A stretch of DNA of 64,000 nucleotides from Pseudomonas sp. JQ170C (GTDB taxonomy: Bacteria > Pseudomonadota > Gammaproteobacteria > Pseudomonadales > Pseudomonadaceae): NCBI RefSeq assembly GCF_035581345.1, contig NZ_CP141608.1:4866501-4930500 (forward strand), given 5' to 3'. Below, one piece after another: positions 18,275 through 25,957 of the stretch (position 1 is the first letter of the stretch; each line of letters begins with the position of its first letter). A program made the translations under genes and the position numbers. The notes beneath the pieces were generated by a model. The model saw nothing but the letters and a program-made list of their open reading frames with translations, searched no databases and was not told where the DNA came from.

Positions 18275-19594
18275 ATGGACAACTCCTCTACCCTGCCTGC
18301 TGGGGCGGCTATTGCGCCTGCCGCAGAAAAAACCACCCGTAGCCGCCTCAAGTCGATCTTCAGTGGTTCGATCGGCAACATGGTCGAATGGTACGACTGG
18401 TACGTCTACGCCGCGTTTTCCCTCTACTTCGCCAAAGCCTTCTTCCCGGCCGGCGACACCACCGCACAACTCCTGAACACCGCCGCGATCTTCGCCGTGG
18501 GCTTCTTGATGCGCCCGATCGGCGGCTGGCTGATGGGTATCTATGCCGACCGCAAGGGCCGCAAGGCGGCGCTGATGGCGTCGGTATTGCTGATGTGCGC
18601 CGGTTCGCTGGTCATTGCCCTGACCCCAGGCTATGAAACCATCGGCGTTGCCGCCCCTGTCCTGCTGGTGGTCGCCCGCCTGATGCAAGGCCTGTCGGTG
18701 GGGGGTGAATACGGCACCTCGGCCACCTACCTCAGCGAGATGGCCACCAAGGAACGCCGTGGCTTCTTCTCCAGCTTCCAGTACGTGACCCTGATCTCCG
18801 GCCAGCTCATCGCCCTGGCGGTGCTGATCGTCCTCCAGCAGACCCTGACCACCGAGCAGCTGTATGCCTGGGGCTGGCGCGTACCCTTCGTGATCGGCGC
18901 CCTGTGCGCGGTCGTGGCCCTGTACCTGCGTCGTGGCATGGAAGAAACCGCCTCCTTCACCAAGAAGGAAAAGTCCAAGGAAAGCCTGATGCGCACCCTG
19001 ATGCGCCATCCCAAGGAACTGGCAACCGTGGTCGGCCTGACCATGGGCGGCACCCTGGCGTTCTACACCTACACCACCTACATGCAGAAGTACCTGGTGA
19101 ACACGGTGGGCATGAGCATCAGCGACTCGACCACCATTTCGGCGGCCACGCTGTTCCTGTTCATGTGCCTGCAGCCGATCATCGGCACCCTGTCCGACAA
19201 GATCGGCCGTCGCCCGATCCTGATCGCCTTCGGCGTGCTGGGTACCCTGTTCACCGTCCCGATCCTGACCACCCTGCACACCATCCAGAGCTGGTGGGGC
19301 GCGTTCTTCCTGATCATGGCGGCGCTGATCATCGTCAGCGGCTACACCTCGATCAACGCCGTGGTCAAAGCCGAACTGTTCCCCACCGAGATCCGCGCCC
19401 TGGGCGTCGGCCTGCCTTACGCCTTGACCGTGTCGATCTTCGGCGGCACCGCTGAATACATCGCGCTGTGGTTCAAGAGCATCGGCATGGAAACCGGTTT
19501 CTACTGGTACGTGACTGCCTGTATCGCCTGTTCGCTGCTGGTGTACCTGTTCATGAAGGACACCCAGAAACACTCGCGAATCACCACTGACTGA
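18275..19594 (+). CDS. kgtP: MFS dicarboxylate/2-oxoglutarate permease, KgtP-like
   Basis: The 439-residue protein is a 12-helix metabolite:H+ symporter. The N-terminal region has GNMVEWYDWYVYAAFS at about 35-50, followed by the MFS motif [30 protein letters not shown] near 140, and a second-half SDKIGRRP. These are characteristic of the MHS subfamily (KgtP, ShiA, PcaT). The two-component pair directly upstream and the sigma-54 promoter support a C5/C4-dicarboxylate substrate. By family it couples substrate import to proton entry at the inner membrane. It resembles PcaT in this window but is a separate paralogue. Confidence 0.85.
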   Translation: MDNSSTLPAGAAIAPAAEKTTRSRLKSIFSGSIGNMVEWYDWYVYAAFSLYFAKAFFPAGDTTAQLLNTAAIFAVGFLMRPIGGWLMGIYADRKGRKAALMASVLLMCAGSLVIALTPGYETIGVAAPVLLVVARLMQGLSVGGEYGTSATYLSEMATKERRGFFSSFQYVTLISGQLIALAVLIVLQQTLTTEQLYAWGWRVPFVIGALCAVVALYLRRGMEETASFTKKEKSKESLMRTLMRHPKELATVVGLTMGGTLAFYTYTTYMQKYLVNTVGMSISDSTTISAATLFLFMCLQPIIGTLSDKIGRRPILIAFGVLGTLFTVPILTTLHTIQSWWGAFFLIMAALIIVSGYTSINAVVKAELFPTEIRALGVGLPYALTVSIFGGTAEYIALWFKSIGMETGFYWYVTACIACSLLVYLFMKDTQKHSRITTD

Positions 19595-19619
19595 GGCGTC
19601 GGCCAAAGCCAGCAAAGAA

Positions 19620-19649
19620 GGGGCGTCCAGCGATGGACGCCCCTTTTTT
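19620..19649 (+). terminator. Factor-independent terminator of kgtP
   Basis: GGGGCGTCC and GGACGCCCC form a 9-bp GC-rich stem with a 6-nt loop, followed by six T residues, 26 bp after the kgtP stop. Confidence 0.93.
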
Positions 19650-19695
19650 CGTTTAACGGGCAATTAATCCGGTGGATTCATCGTGGGGATGTGGA

Positions 19696-19743
19696 TCGCG
19701 GGGCAAGCCCGCTCCTACCGGTAGGAGCGGGCTTGCCCCGCGA
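19696..19743. repeat. REP inverted pair (48-bp perfect palindrome)
   Basis: Two REP half-elements (TCGCGGGGCAAGCCCGCTCC and its complement) meet head-to-head at ACCGGT with no spacer, giving a 48-bp perfect palindrome between the kgtP terminator and the repeat-protein gene. Confidence 0.92.
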
Positions 19744-19768
19744 ACATACATCGAATTAACAGATTATT

Positions 19769-19791
19769 AAGCGCATGTTTTTGCGCTTTTT
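19769..19791 (+). terminator. Small hairpin with T-tract upstream of the repeat-protein gene
   Basis: AAGCGCA / TGCGCTT pair with a 6-nt T-rich loop and are followed by further T residues. It could be a second weak terminator after kgtP, or part of the upstream region of the next gene. It is too short to be certain. Confidence 0.4.
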
Positions 19792-19860
19792 AATCAATTT
19801 AATCGGCGTAGCATTGAACCCATAGAAACAAACAACCTTCACCCCCCCGGAGCAACGACC

Positions 19861-20265
19861 ATGAAAAGCAAACTGATCCTGACCCTGGCCTTCTCGGTAC
19901 TGGCTGCCAACGCTTTCGCCGAAGATGGCTTCGACCGCACCAACGCCCACAGTTTCAGCGCCATCCAGAGCCAGTCGGCTACGTATGCAGAAGATGGTTT
20001 TGATCGCACTGGCGCTGCCAAATTCGCCGAAGACGGTTTCGATCGCACTGGCGCTGCCAAATTCGCCGAAGACGGTTTCGATCGCACCGGCGCTGCCAAA
20101 TTCGCCGAAGACGGTTTCGATCGCACCGGCGCTGCCAAATTCGCCGAAGACGGTTTCGATCGCACCGGCGCCGCCAAATTCGCCGAAGACGGCTTTGATC
20201 GCACTGGCGGTGCCCGCTTCGCTGAAGATGGCTTCGATCGCACCCAGGCCCACCGCATCAGCTAA
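19861..20265 (+). CDS. Exported protein built of eight EDGFDRT repeats
   Basis: The 134-residue precursor has a clear signal peptide (1-20, ending ANAFA). The rest is repeats: a first unit of 23 residues (21-43), then seven units of exactly 13 residues, five reading EDGFDRTGAAKFA, one EDGFDRTGGARFA, and the last EDGFDRTQAHRIS. The core EDGFDRT thus occurs eight times without variation. At DNA level the 39-bp unit recurs from 19990 to 20262 with few, mostly synonymous changes. The mature chain is acidic and has no Cys, Trp or Met. CGGAG lies ahead of the ATG and a terminator follows, so it is its own transcript. I do not know the function. Options include a precursor of short peptides, a metal-binding protein or a cell-surface adhesin. 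Confidence 0.88.
   Translation: MKSKLILTLAFSVLAANAFAEDGFDRTNAHSFSAIQSQSATYAEDGFDRTGAAKFAEDGFDRTGAAKFAEDGFDRTGAAKFAEDGFDRTGAAKFAEDGFDRTGAAKFAEDGFDRTGGARFAEDGFDRTQAHRIS
19990..20262 (+). repeat. Seven in-frame tandem 39-bp repeats inside the EDGFDRT gene
   Basis: Units begin at 19990, 20029, 20068, 20107, 20146, 20185 and 20224. The central copies are almost identical, suggesting recent expansion by slippage or unequal exchange. The outer copies have diverged more. Copy number is therefore likely to vary between strains. Confidence 0.93.
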
Positions 20266-20284
20266 CCCCTGATGGGATGCAGTC

Positions 20285-20314
20285 AGCCCGGCTTCGGCCG
20301 GGCTTAATCGTTTT
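20285..20314 (+). terminator. Terminator after the EDGFDRT-repeat gene
   Basis: AGCCCGGC-TTCG-GCCGGGCT is a perfect 8-bp stem with a stable tetraloop, followed by TAATCGTTTT. The imperfect T-tract is still convincing given the position 20 bp after the stop. Confidence 0.8.
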
Positions 20315-20378
20315 CAGCCAGGTCAAGCCTTGGCACACTAGGCGCTTTCTCACAGGGAAGGCCTTACGGCCAGCGCAG

Positions 20379-20990
20379 ATGTACTACTACGAACCCGCAA
20401 AAGGCCACGGCCTGCCCCACGACCCTTTCAATGCCATCGTCGGCCCGCGCCCCATCGGCTGGATTTCCTCCCAGGATGCCGAAGGCCGGCTAAACCTTGC
20501 GCCCTACAGCTTTTTCAACGCCTTCAATTACATTCCGCCGATCATCGGCTTCTCCAGCGTCGGCCGCAAAGACAGCCTGAACAACATCGAGAAGACCGGT
20601 GAGTTCGCCTGGAACCTGGCCACGCGCCCGCTGGCCGATGCCATGAACCAGAGCTGCGCCGCCGTTTCGCCCGAGGTCGACGAGTTCGCCCTGAGTGGTC
20701 TGACCCCCGTGGCGTCCAAGGTGATTGCCGTACCTCGGGTGCAGGAAAGCCCGGTGTCGTTTGAATGCAAGGTCACCCAGATCATCCAGCTGCAACGGGC
20801 TGACCAGGTGCTGGTGCCGAGCTGGTTGATCCTGGGGGAAGTGGTGGCGGTGCATATTGCCGAGCATCTGCTCAAGGACGGCATCTACGATACCGCCGCG
20901 GCGCAGCCGATCTTGCGTGGGGGTGGTCCTGCGGACTACTTCGAGCTGGGCAACCTGTTCAAGATGGCCCGCCCGCAGGTCAACGGCTGA
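20379..20990 (+). CDS. Flavin reductase-like FMN-binding protein
   Basis: The 203-residue protein begins MYYYEPAKGHGLPHDPFNAIVGPRPIGWISS and contains LAPYSFFNAFNYIPPIIGFSS, both typical of the flavin-reductase-like split-barrel family that binds FMN. I start it at 20379: the longer reading from 20277 passes through the preceding terminator and encodes nothing family-like. By family it may use NAD(P)H to reduce flavin or act as an FMN-dependent oxidoreductase. No partner oxygenase is adjacent, so the substrate is unknown. Confidence 0.82.
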   Translation: MYYYEPAKGHGLPHDPFNAIVGPRPIGWISSQDAEGRLNLAPYSFFNAFNYIPPIIGFSSVGRKDSLNNIEKTGEFAWNLATRPLADAMNQSCAAVSPEVDEFALSGLTPVASKVIAVPRVQESPVSFECKVTQIIQLQRADQVLVPSWLILGEVVAVHIAEHLLKDGIYDTAAAQPILRGGGPADYFELGNLFKMARPQVNG

Positions 20991-21221
20991 TTACCAGACC
21001 AGCTCGGCGTCGTCGCTGACGCCCTGCAGGCGCTCAAGCTCGGCGCAGGCCGCTTCGTCAGCAGCCAGTGCGGTCTTGAAGGTCTGCCCTTCAAGGACTT
21101 TGTGAAAGCGCGGTGCGCCAGTGGCGCCCAGGCCTTTGACGGCGATTGCTGCGTTATAGCCGTCTTCACCGCGCACGGCTGCCGAAACGGCTTCAAATTG
21201 CGAAAACTCTTTACGTGCCAT
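20991..21221 (-). CDS. Small hypothetical protein (76 aa)
   Basis: The ATG at 21221 gives a 76-residue acidic protein (MARKEFSQFEAVSAAVRGED...), with an alternating hydrophobic N-terminal half resembling a small alpha/beta fold and a helical Ala/Glu-rich C-terminal half. Its stop abuts the stop of the flavin reductase gene on the other strand. I do not recognise a family. Codon use and GC3 match the neighbours, which supports a real gene. Confidence 0.65.
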   Translation of the reverse strand: MARKEFSQFEAVSAAVRGEDGYNAAIAVKGLGATGAPRFHKVLEGQTFKTALAADEAACAELERLQGVSDDAELVW

Positions 21222-21259
21222 GTGCCTCAAATCCACATCGGTTGCCTGAAAGCACCATT

Positions 21260-21568
21260 CTAACCCGCAGACGGCTCGCCAAAGGTATGCAGGTCGAGGC
21301 TGGCGACCACCTGGGCCTGAACCAGCTCGCCGAACAGGTCCAGCGTCGGCGAGGCAAAGTAGCCGCTCATCGCCTGGTGATCGCTCCAGAAACCGCTCAA
21401 CAGCCACAGATCGGCATCGACCTGGGACTGTTGCAGGTTGAAGTGCAGGCAGCCCGGTGCCTGTCTCGACGGCTCGAGCAGTTGGCGCAAGCGCTCGCCC
21501 AGTTCCACTGAACGACCGCTGCTGGCCCGGATAAAAGCAAGGTGGGTGACCGAATGCGACGAGGTCAT
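21260..21568 (-). CDS. Antibiotic-biosynthesis-monooxygenase-like (YgiN-type) protein
   Basis: The 102-residue protein (MTSSHSVTHLAFIRASSGRS...) has the length and ferredoxin-like pattern of the ABM superfamily: LRQLLEPSRQAPGCLHFNLQQSQ, then WLLSGFWSDHQAMSGYFAS. Small dimeric members act as cofactor-free monooxygenases on quinols or polyketides. Start 21568 is chosen because AGGAG lies 8 nt upstream. The ATG at 21574 abuts the ribosome site. It diverges from an AraC regulator across a gap containing a long palindrome, so that regulator may control it. Confidence 0.75.
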   Translation of the reverse strand: MTSSHSVTHLAFIRASSGRSVELGERLRQLLEPSRQAPGCLHFNLQQSQVDADLWLLSGFWSDHQAMSGYFASPTLDLFGELVQAQVVASLDLHTFGEPSAG

Positions 21569-21659
21569 GAGCATCTCTCCTAGAGCAGCCAGTTGTTGTT
21601 GCCAGGCTGCACAGGTTAGGCGACGCCTCGCGCGTGCCGTTAGGCCATTCCTGTCGTGC

Positions 21660-21696
21660 GCTTGCCTGATCCTGCGCGCGGCAGGATCAGGCAAGC
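21660..21696. promoter_or_regulatory. Perfect 16-bp inverted repeat between the ABM gene and the AraC regulator
   Basis: GCTTGCCTGATCCTGC and its exact complement flank a 5-nt centre. A separate direct repeat GCTGCACAGGTT occurs on both sides (about 21606 and 21740). The position between divergent genes suggests operator sites for the AraC protein, although a hairpin role in RNA is possible. Confidence 0.55.
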
Positions 21697-21770
21697 AGAC
21701 GACAGCATCCGGCTAGCGCCACTGCTTGCACAAACCTATGCTGCACAGGTTCTTATCCGGAAGCGTCGCC

Positions 21771-22700
21771 ATGACCACTGCCACCCCCGACCGCCTGATC
21801 CTCGATCCCGCACTGGAACAGCAGCGCCAGGAGCTGGCGGACCTGGTGCGTCGCCATGCCCCGAGCGCCTCCAGCGTCGAATCGGCTATCGAAGACCTGT
21901 ACCTGGTGCAGTACACCGAAAGTGTCCGCTCGATGTCGGCCCTGGCCCAGCCGGCGCTGTGCATCCTTGCCCACGGCAGCAAGGAGATTTGCCTGGGCGA
22001 TGAGCGCTACGTCTATGACCCGCTGCACTACATGGTGCTGTCGGTGGCATTGCCCATCAGTGGTGTGTTGCTGGAGGCGAGCCCGGAGAACCCGAGCCTT
22101 GGTGTGCGGATGAACATCGATCCTGCGCAGATCAACAACCTGATCGCCGAGGCTGGACCCATGGGCGTGCCGGGGCTGCCTTCGGGCAGGGGCCTGTATG
22201 TGGAACGCACCGATCCGCAATTGCTCGATGCCTTGCTGCGCCTGATGCGCCTGCTGGATACGCCCAAGGACATCCCGGTACTGGCGCCGCTGATCCGCCG
22301 CGAAATCCTCTACCGCCTATTGCGCGGGCCACAGGGTTGCCGGCTGTATGAGATTGCCATGTCCAGCAGCCAGACCCATCGGGTGTGCCAGGCCATCGAA
22401 TGGCTGAACCAGCATTTTCATCGCCCGCTGCGTATCGATGACCTGGCCCGGGAAGTGAATCTGAGCAGTTCGACCCTGCACCACCGCTTCAAGGCAGTCA
22501 CCTCCATGAGCCCGCTGCAATACCAGAAGCAGCTGCGCCTGCAGGAGGCGCGGCGGCTGATGCTCAATGACGGGCTGGAGGCGGCGGTGGCCGGGTATCG
22601 GGTGGGCTATGAGAGCCCGTCGCAATTCAGCCGCGAGTACAGTCGCCTGTATGGCGCGCCGCCGGTACGCGATCTGGCACGCTTGCGCAGCACCCTGTAG
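21771..22700 (+). CDS. AraC-family transcriptional regulator
   Basis: This 309-residue regulator has an N-terminal AraC_N cupin-like ligand domain (about 20-195; YLVQYTESVRSMSALAQPALCILAHGSKEI) and two C-terminal helix-turn-helix motifs (about 205-300; PLRIDDLAREVNLSSSTLHHRFKA, and AGYRVGYESPSQFSREYSRLYG). Start 21771 has GGAAG 8 nt upstream. The earlier ATG at 21726 lacks a ribosome site. Its TAG stop is supplied by the first bases of a REP element. It diverges from the ABM-like gene and may regulate it. Confidence 0.87.
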   Translation: MTTATPDRLILDPALEQQRQELADLVRRHAPSASSVESAIEDLYLVQYTESVRSMSALAQPALCILAHGSKEICLGDERYVYDPLHYMVLSVALPISGVLLEASPENPSLGVRMNIDPAQINNLIAEAGPMGVPGLPSGRGLYVERTDPQLLDALLRLMRLLDTPKDIPVLAPLIRREILYRLLRGPQGCRLYEIAMSSSQTHRVCQAIEWLNQHFHRPLRIDDLAREVNLSSSTLHHRFKAVTSMSPLQYQKQLRLQEARRLMLNDGLEAAVAGYRVGYESPSQFSREYSRLYGAPPVRDLARLRSTL

Positions 22701-22787
22701 GAGCGGGCTTGCCCCGCGAGAGGCCGTTACATCCAGCCCGTCTGGTATTGCCTGGAACACGCTATCGCGGGGCAAGCCCGCTCCTAC
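22697..22787. repeat. REP pair, inverted, 45-bp spacer
   Basis: GTAGGAGCGGGCTTGCCCCG at 22697-22719 and its inverse at 22765-22787 flank 45 bp of unique sequence. The element lies between convergent genes, and its TAG is the stop codon of the AraC gene. Confidence 0.92.
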
Positions 22788-24223
22788 ACGGCCCGCACCA
22801 CATGCTTGATTTCCTGGAACGCACTCAAGCCCCAAGGCCCGAGTTCCCGCCCGATGCTGCTCTGCTTGTAACCTCCCCAGGCGGTCTGCGGGAAAATCAC
22901 TTGCGGTGCGTTGATCCACACCAAGCCCGCCTGCAAGGCATTCGCGACCCGCTCAGCGGCATCCAGGTCCTTGCTGATGACACTGGACACCAGGCCGAAC
23001 TCACTGTCATTGGCCAGGGCAACTGCCTCGGCTTCATTGGCCACCGGCCGCACACACAGCACCGGGCCAAAAATCTCCTGGCGCCACAGCGCGCTGTCCA
23101 GCGGCACGTCGGTGAACACCGTAGGGCTGATGAAATAGCCGCAGGGAAGATCCAGCGGACGCCCCCCACCGCACAGCAACCGGGCACCGGCCTCCAGGCC
23201 CGCTGCGATATGCCCTTGCACGCGCTGGTACTGCAAGGCGTTCACCAAAGGGCCCATTTCGCTATCGCCGGTGAACGGCTCGCCGACCCGGATCGCCTCA
23301 GTGCGCGTTTTCAAACGGGCGATAAAGTCCGGGTACAAGGCCTCGGCGACCAACACCCGGCTGGTTGCCGAGCACATTTGCCCAGCGTTGAAAAAGCCGC
23401 CCAGGCAGGCCAGCTCAACCGCCAATTCAAGGTCGGCATCCTCCAGCACCAGCAATGAGGATTTGCCGCCCAGTTCCAGGCTTACGCCCTTGATGGTTTC
23501 AGCGGCGCGCTGCATGACCTGCACACCCACCGCGTTGCTGCCGGTAAACGAAATCTTGGCGATGCGCAGGTCCGCCGCCAGCGGGGCGCCTACGGCGATA
23601 CCGGTGCCGCACACCAGGTTGAACACGCCCTGCGGCAAGCCGGCTTCGGCAATGATCGCCGCCAGTTCCAGCTCTGCCAGCGGGGTGACTTCCGACGGCT
23701 TGAGGACCACACAGCAGCCGGCTGCCAGAGCGGGCGCCAGCTTCCAGGCCGTGGTGACCATCGGGAAGTTCCACGGCACGATCAGCCCCACCACACCACA
23801 AGGCTCACGTCGCAGGCGGGCGACAAAGTCGTCGCTGGGCAGTGCCACCGCGCTGTCCTGCGCGGCGTCCAGGCCATCGGCCAGTTCGGCGTAGTAACGG
23901 AAGGTGGCGATCACATCGTCGACATCCAACTGCGCTTCGCCCTGCGGCTTGCCGTTGTTGCTGGCCTGCAGAAACTCCAATCGCTCACGGCGTTGCTCGA
24001 CACCCTCGGCGATGGCCCGCAGCACCTTGGCGCGCGCGGCGCCGCTGCTGCCCGACCAGGCGCCAAGGGCGGCCTTGGCCGCCACTGCGGCGCGGTCCAC
24101 GGCGGCCCCGTCGCCGCCGGCCACTTCAGCCAGCAACTGCTCGTTGCTCGGATTGATCACCATCAGCGGATGCGAGCCGTGTTGCCACACACCGTCAATG
24201 TAGAGACCTGGCAGCTTCATCAT
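22784..24223 (-). CDS. NAD(P)-dependent aldehyde dehydrogenase
   Basis: The 479-residue enzyme oxidises an aldehyde to the acid. The ALDH landmarks are present: VPWNFPMVTTAWKLAPALAAG, the general-base Glu in LELGGKSS, the catalytic Cys in FNAGQMCSATSR, and EIFGPVLCVRP. Its ATG at 24223 overlaps the stop of the upstream TPP decarboxylase (ATGA), so the two are cotranslated and very likely act in sequence: decarboxylation of a 2-oxo acid, then oxidation of the aldehyde. Related pairs serve arginine breakdown (2-ketoarginine to 4-guanidinobutyrate). The exact substrate is inference. Confidence 0.88.
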   Translation of the reverse strand: MMKLPGLYIDGVWQHGSHPLMVINPSNEQLLAEVAGGDGAAVDRAAVAAKAALGAWSGSSGAARAKVLRAIAEGVEQRRERLEFLQASNNGKPQGEAQLDVDDVIATFRYYAELADGLDAAQDSAVALPSDDFVARLRREPCGVVGLIVPWNFPMVTTAWKLAPALAAGCCVVLKPSEVTPLAELELAAIIAEAGLPQGVFNLVCGTGIAVGAPLAADLRIAKISFTGSNAVGVQVMQRAAETIKGVSLELGGKSSLLVLEDADLELAVELACLGGFFNAGQMCSATSRVLVAEALYPDFIARLKTRTEAIRVGEPFTGDSEMGPLVNALQYQRVQGHIAAGLEAGARLLCGGGRPLDLPCGYFISPTVFTDVPLDSALWRQEIFGPVLCVRPVANEAEAVALANDSEFGLVSSVISKDLDAAERVANALQAGLVWINAPQVIFPQTAWGGYKQSSIGRELGPWGLSAFQEIKHVVRAV

Positions 24224-25857
24224 GCTTGCACCGCCTGCTGCCACTGTTGCTGGTCGATTTCGATCAGGCTTGGGCCCTTGCGGTCGCACGCCTGGCGCAA
24301 TGCTGCACGCAACGGCTCGACGCCTGCCACGGTCTCGGCGGCGCAACCCAGCGCTTTGGCCACACCGATGAAGTCCGGGGTGTGGATATCCACGCCTACC
24401 GGCTCAATGGCGCGGTTGACCATGTATTTCTTGATTTCTTCGTAGCCCTGGTTGTTCCACAGCAGCACGATCAGCGGCACCTGCGCTTCGGTGGCACTGG
24501 CCAGTTCGGGCAGGGTGAACTGCAAACCACCATCGCCAATCAGGCAGACTACCGGCGCCCGCTCGTTGATGGCTTCAGCACTGCCCAGCCAGGCCCCCAT
24601 GGCCGCCGGCAAGGCGTAGCCCAGGGTGCCGTAGCCGGTCGAGGCATTGAACCAGCGACGCGGCTGGTCCATGTCCAGGGTCAGGTTGCCGGTGTAGACC
24701 GGCTGGGTCGAGTCGCCGACCAGAATCGCGCCCGGCAGGGTGTCGAGCAGGGTCTTGAGCATGCGCGTCTGGCTGTGCATCGGCAGGTCCCAGTCGGCCA
24801 GCAGCGTTGCACGCAAACGCTCGGCGCGACTGGCGCCCCAGTCACTGCCGCGCACGGGCGCCGGCAGTTCGGCCAGGGCCACCAGCAAGGCATCGGTGGC
24901 GACCGTGGCGTCAGCCACCAGGGCAACCTCCGGCGGATAGTTGCGCACGGTCTGGTCCGGGTCGATGTCGATACGCAGCAAGCGGCCCGGAATCTCGAAG
25001 CCGCCTTTGAAGGTGACGTCGTAATCGGTTTCGGCAAGCTCGGTGCCGATGGCCAGCACCACGTCCGCCTCGGCCACCAGGGCGCGGGTGGCCACCAGCG
25101 ACTGGGTCGAACCGATTTGCAGCGGATGGCTGGAGGGCAGCACGCCCTTGGCATTGATGGTCAGGGCCACCGGTGCCTGCAGGTACTCGGCCAGACGGGT
25201 CAGCGCGGCGCTGGCGTCGATGGCGCCGCCACCGGCGAGAATCAGCGGTCGGCGCGCGCCGGCCAGCAAGGCAGCCATCTGCGCCACCGGCGCTGGGGCG
25301 GCACCGGCACGGGCAACCCGTACCGGTGTACTGGCCAGCAGGTGGTCGGCGTCTTCAACCAGTACATCCAGCGGAATCTCGATATGCACCGGACGCGGCC
25401 GGGCACCGTCGAATACGGCGAAGGCGCGGGCCAGCACCATCGGCAGGTCATCGGCGCACATCAGCGTATGCGAGAAGGCGGCGACACCGGCCACCAGGCT
25501 GCCTTGGGCCGGCAGTTCGTGCAGCTTGCCGCGTCCGCCACCCAGCGCATTGCGCGACTGCACGCTGGAAATCACCAGCATCGGGATCGAGTCGGCATAG
25601 GCCTGGCCCATGGCGGTGGTGATGTTGGTCATGCCAGGGCCGGTAATGATGAAGCACACGCCGGGCTTGCCACGGGTACGGGAATAGCCGTCAGCCATGA
25701 AGCCTGCGCCTTGCTCATGGCGCGGGGTGATGTGCCGGATGGAAGAGCGCGCCAGCCCCCGGTAGAGCTCGACGGTATGCACGCCGGGAATTCCGAAGAC
25801 ATGGTCCACGCCATAGCCTTCAAGGAGTTTGACCAGTACTTCGCCGCAAGTCGCCAT
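24220..25857 (-). CDS. TPP-dependent 2-oxo-acid decarboxylase, AruI-like (acetolactate synthase family)
   Basis: The 545-residue protein has the three-domain layout of the acetolactate-synthase/decarboxylase family: pyrimidine-binding domain with the activating Glu in PRHEQGAGFMADGYSR, a central domain, and the pyrophosphate-binding motif GDGG...NN (GDGGLQFTLPELAS to LLWNNQGY) near 425-455. The start MATCGEVLVKLLEGYGVDHVFG resembles 5-guanidino-2-oxopentanoate decarboxylase (AruI), which turns 2-ketoarginine into 4-guanidinobutyraldehyde. The coupled aldehyde dehydrogenase fits that second step, but no AruH transaminase is nearby. I start at 25857. The upstream extension is not family-like. 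A LysR gene diverges from it. Confidence 0.75.
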   Translation of the reverse strand: MATCGEVLVKLLEGYGVDHVFGIPGVHTVELYRGLARSSIRHITPRHEQGAGFMADGYSRTRGKPGVCFIITGPGMTNITTAMGQAYADSIPMLVISSVQSRNALGGGRGKLHELPAQGSLVAGVAAFSHTLMCADDLPMVLARAFAVFDGARPRPVHIEIPLDVLVEDADHLLASTPVRVARAGAAPAPVAQMAALLAGARRPLILAGGGAIDASAALTRLAEYLQAPVALTINAKGVLPSSHPLQIGSTQSLVATRALVAEADVVLAIGTELAETDYDVTFKGGFEIPGRLLRIDIDPDQTVRNYPPEVALVADATVATDALLVALAELPAPVRGSDWGASRAERLRATLLADWDLPMHSQTRMLKTLLDTLPGAILVGDSTQPVYTGNLTLDMDQPRRWFNASTGYGTLGYALPAAMGAWLGSAEAINERAPVVCLIGDGGLQFTLPELASATEAQVPLIVLLWNNQGYEEIKKYMVNRAIEPVGVDIHTPDFIGVAKALGCAAETVAGVEPLRAALRQACDRKGPSLIEIDQQQWQQAVQA

Positions 25858-25957
25858 GTTCGTGTGCCTGTTGTTGTGCTGAAAACAGGCTTTATTGGAC
25901 CGCCGGCCCGCTACCGGCACAATGCATAAAAGCTCATACTAGCCATGTCCACAGATC

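Noticed and set aside
19990..20262. CRISPR-like array (regular 39-bp repeats)
   Set aside because: There are no spacers: the repeats are contiguous, in frame, and encode the EDGFDRT protein. No cas genes are present.
22697..22787. Inverted repeats as possible insertion-sequence ends
   Set aside because: The elements are dispersed REP sequences without any transposase frame between them, and the spacers are under 50 bp.
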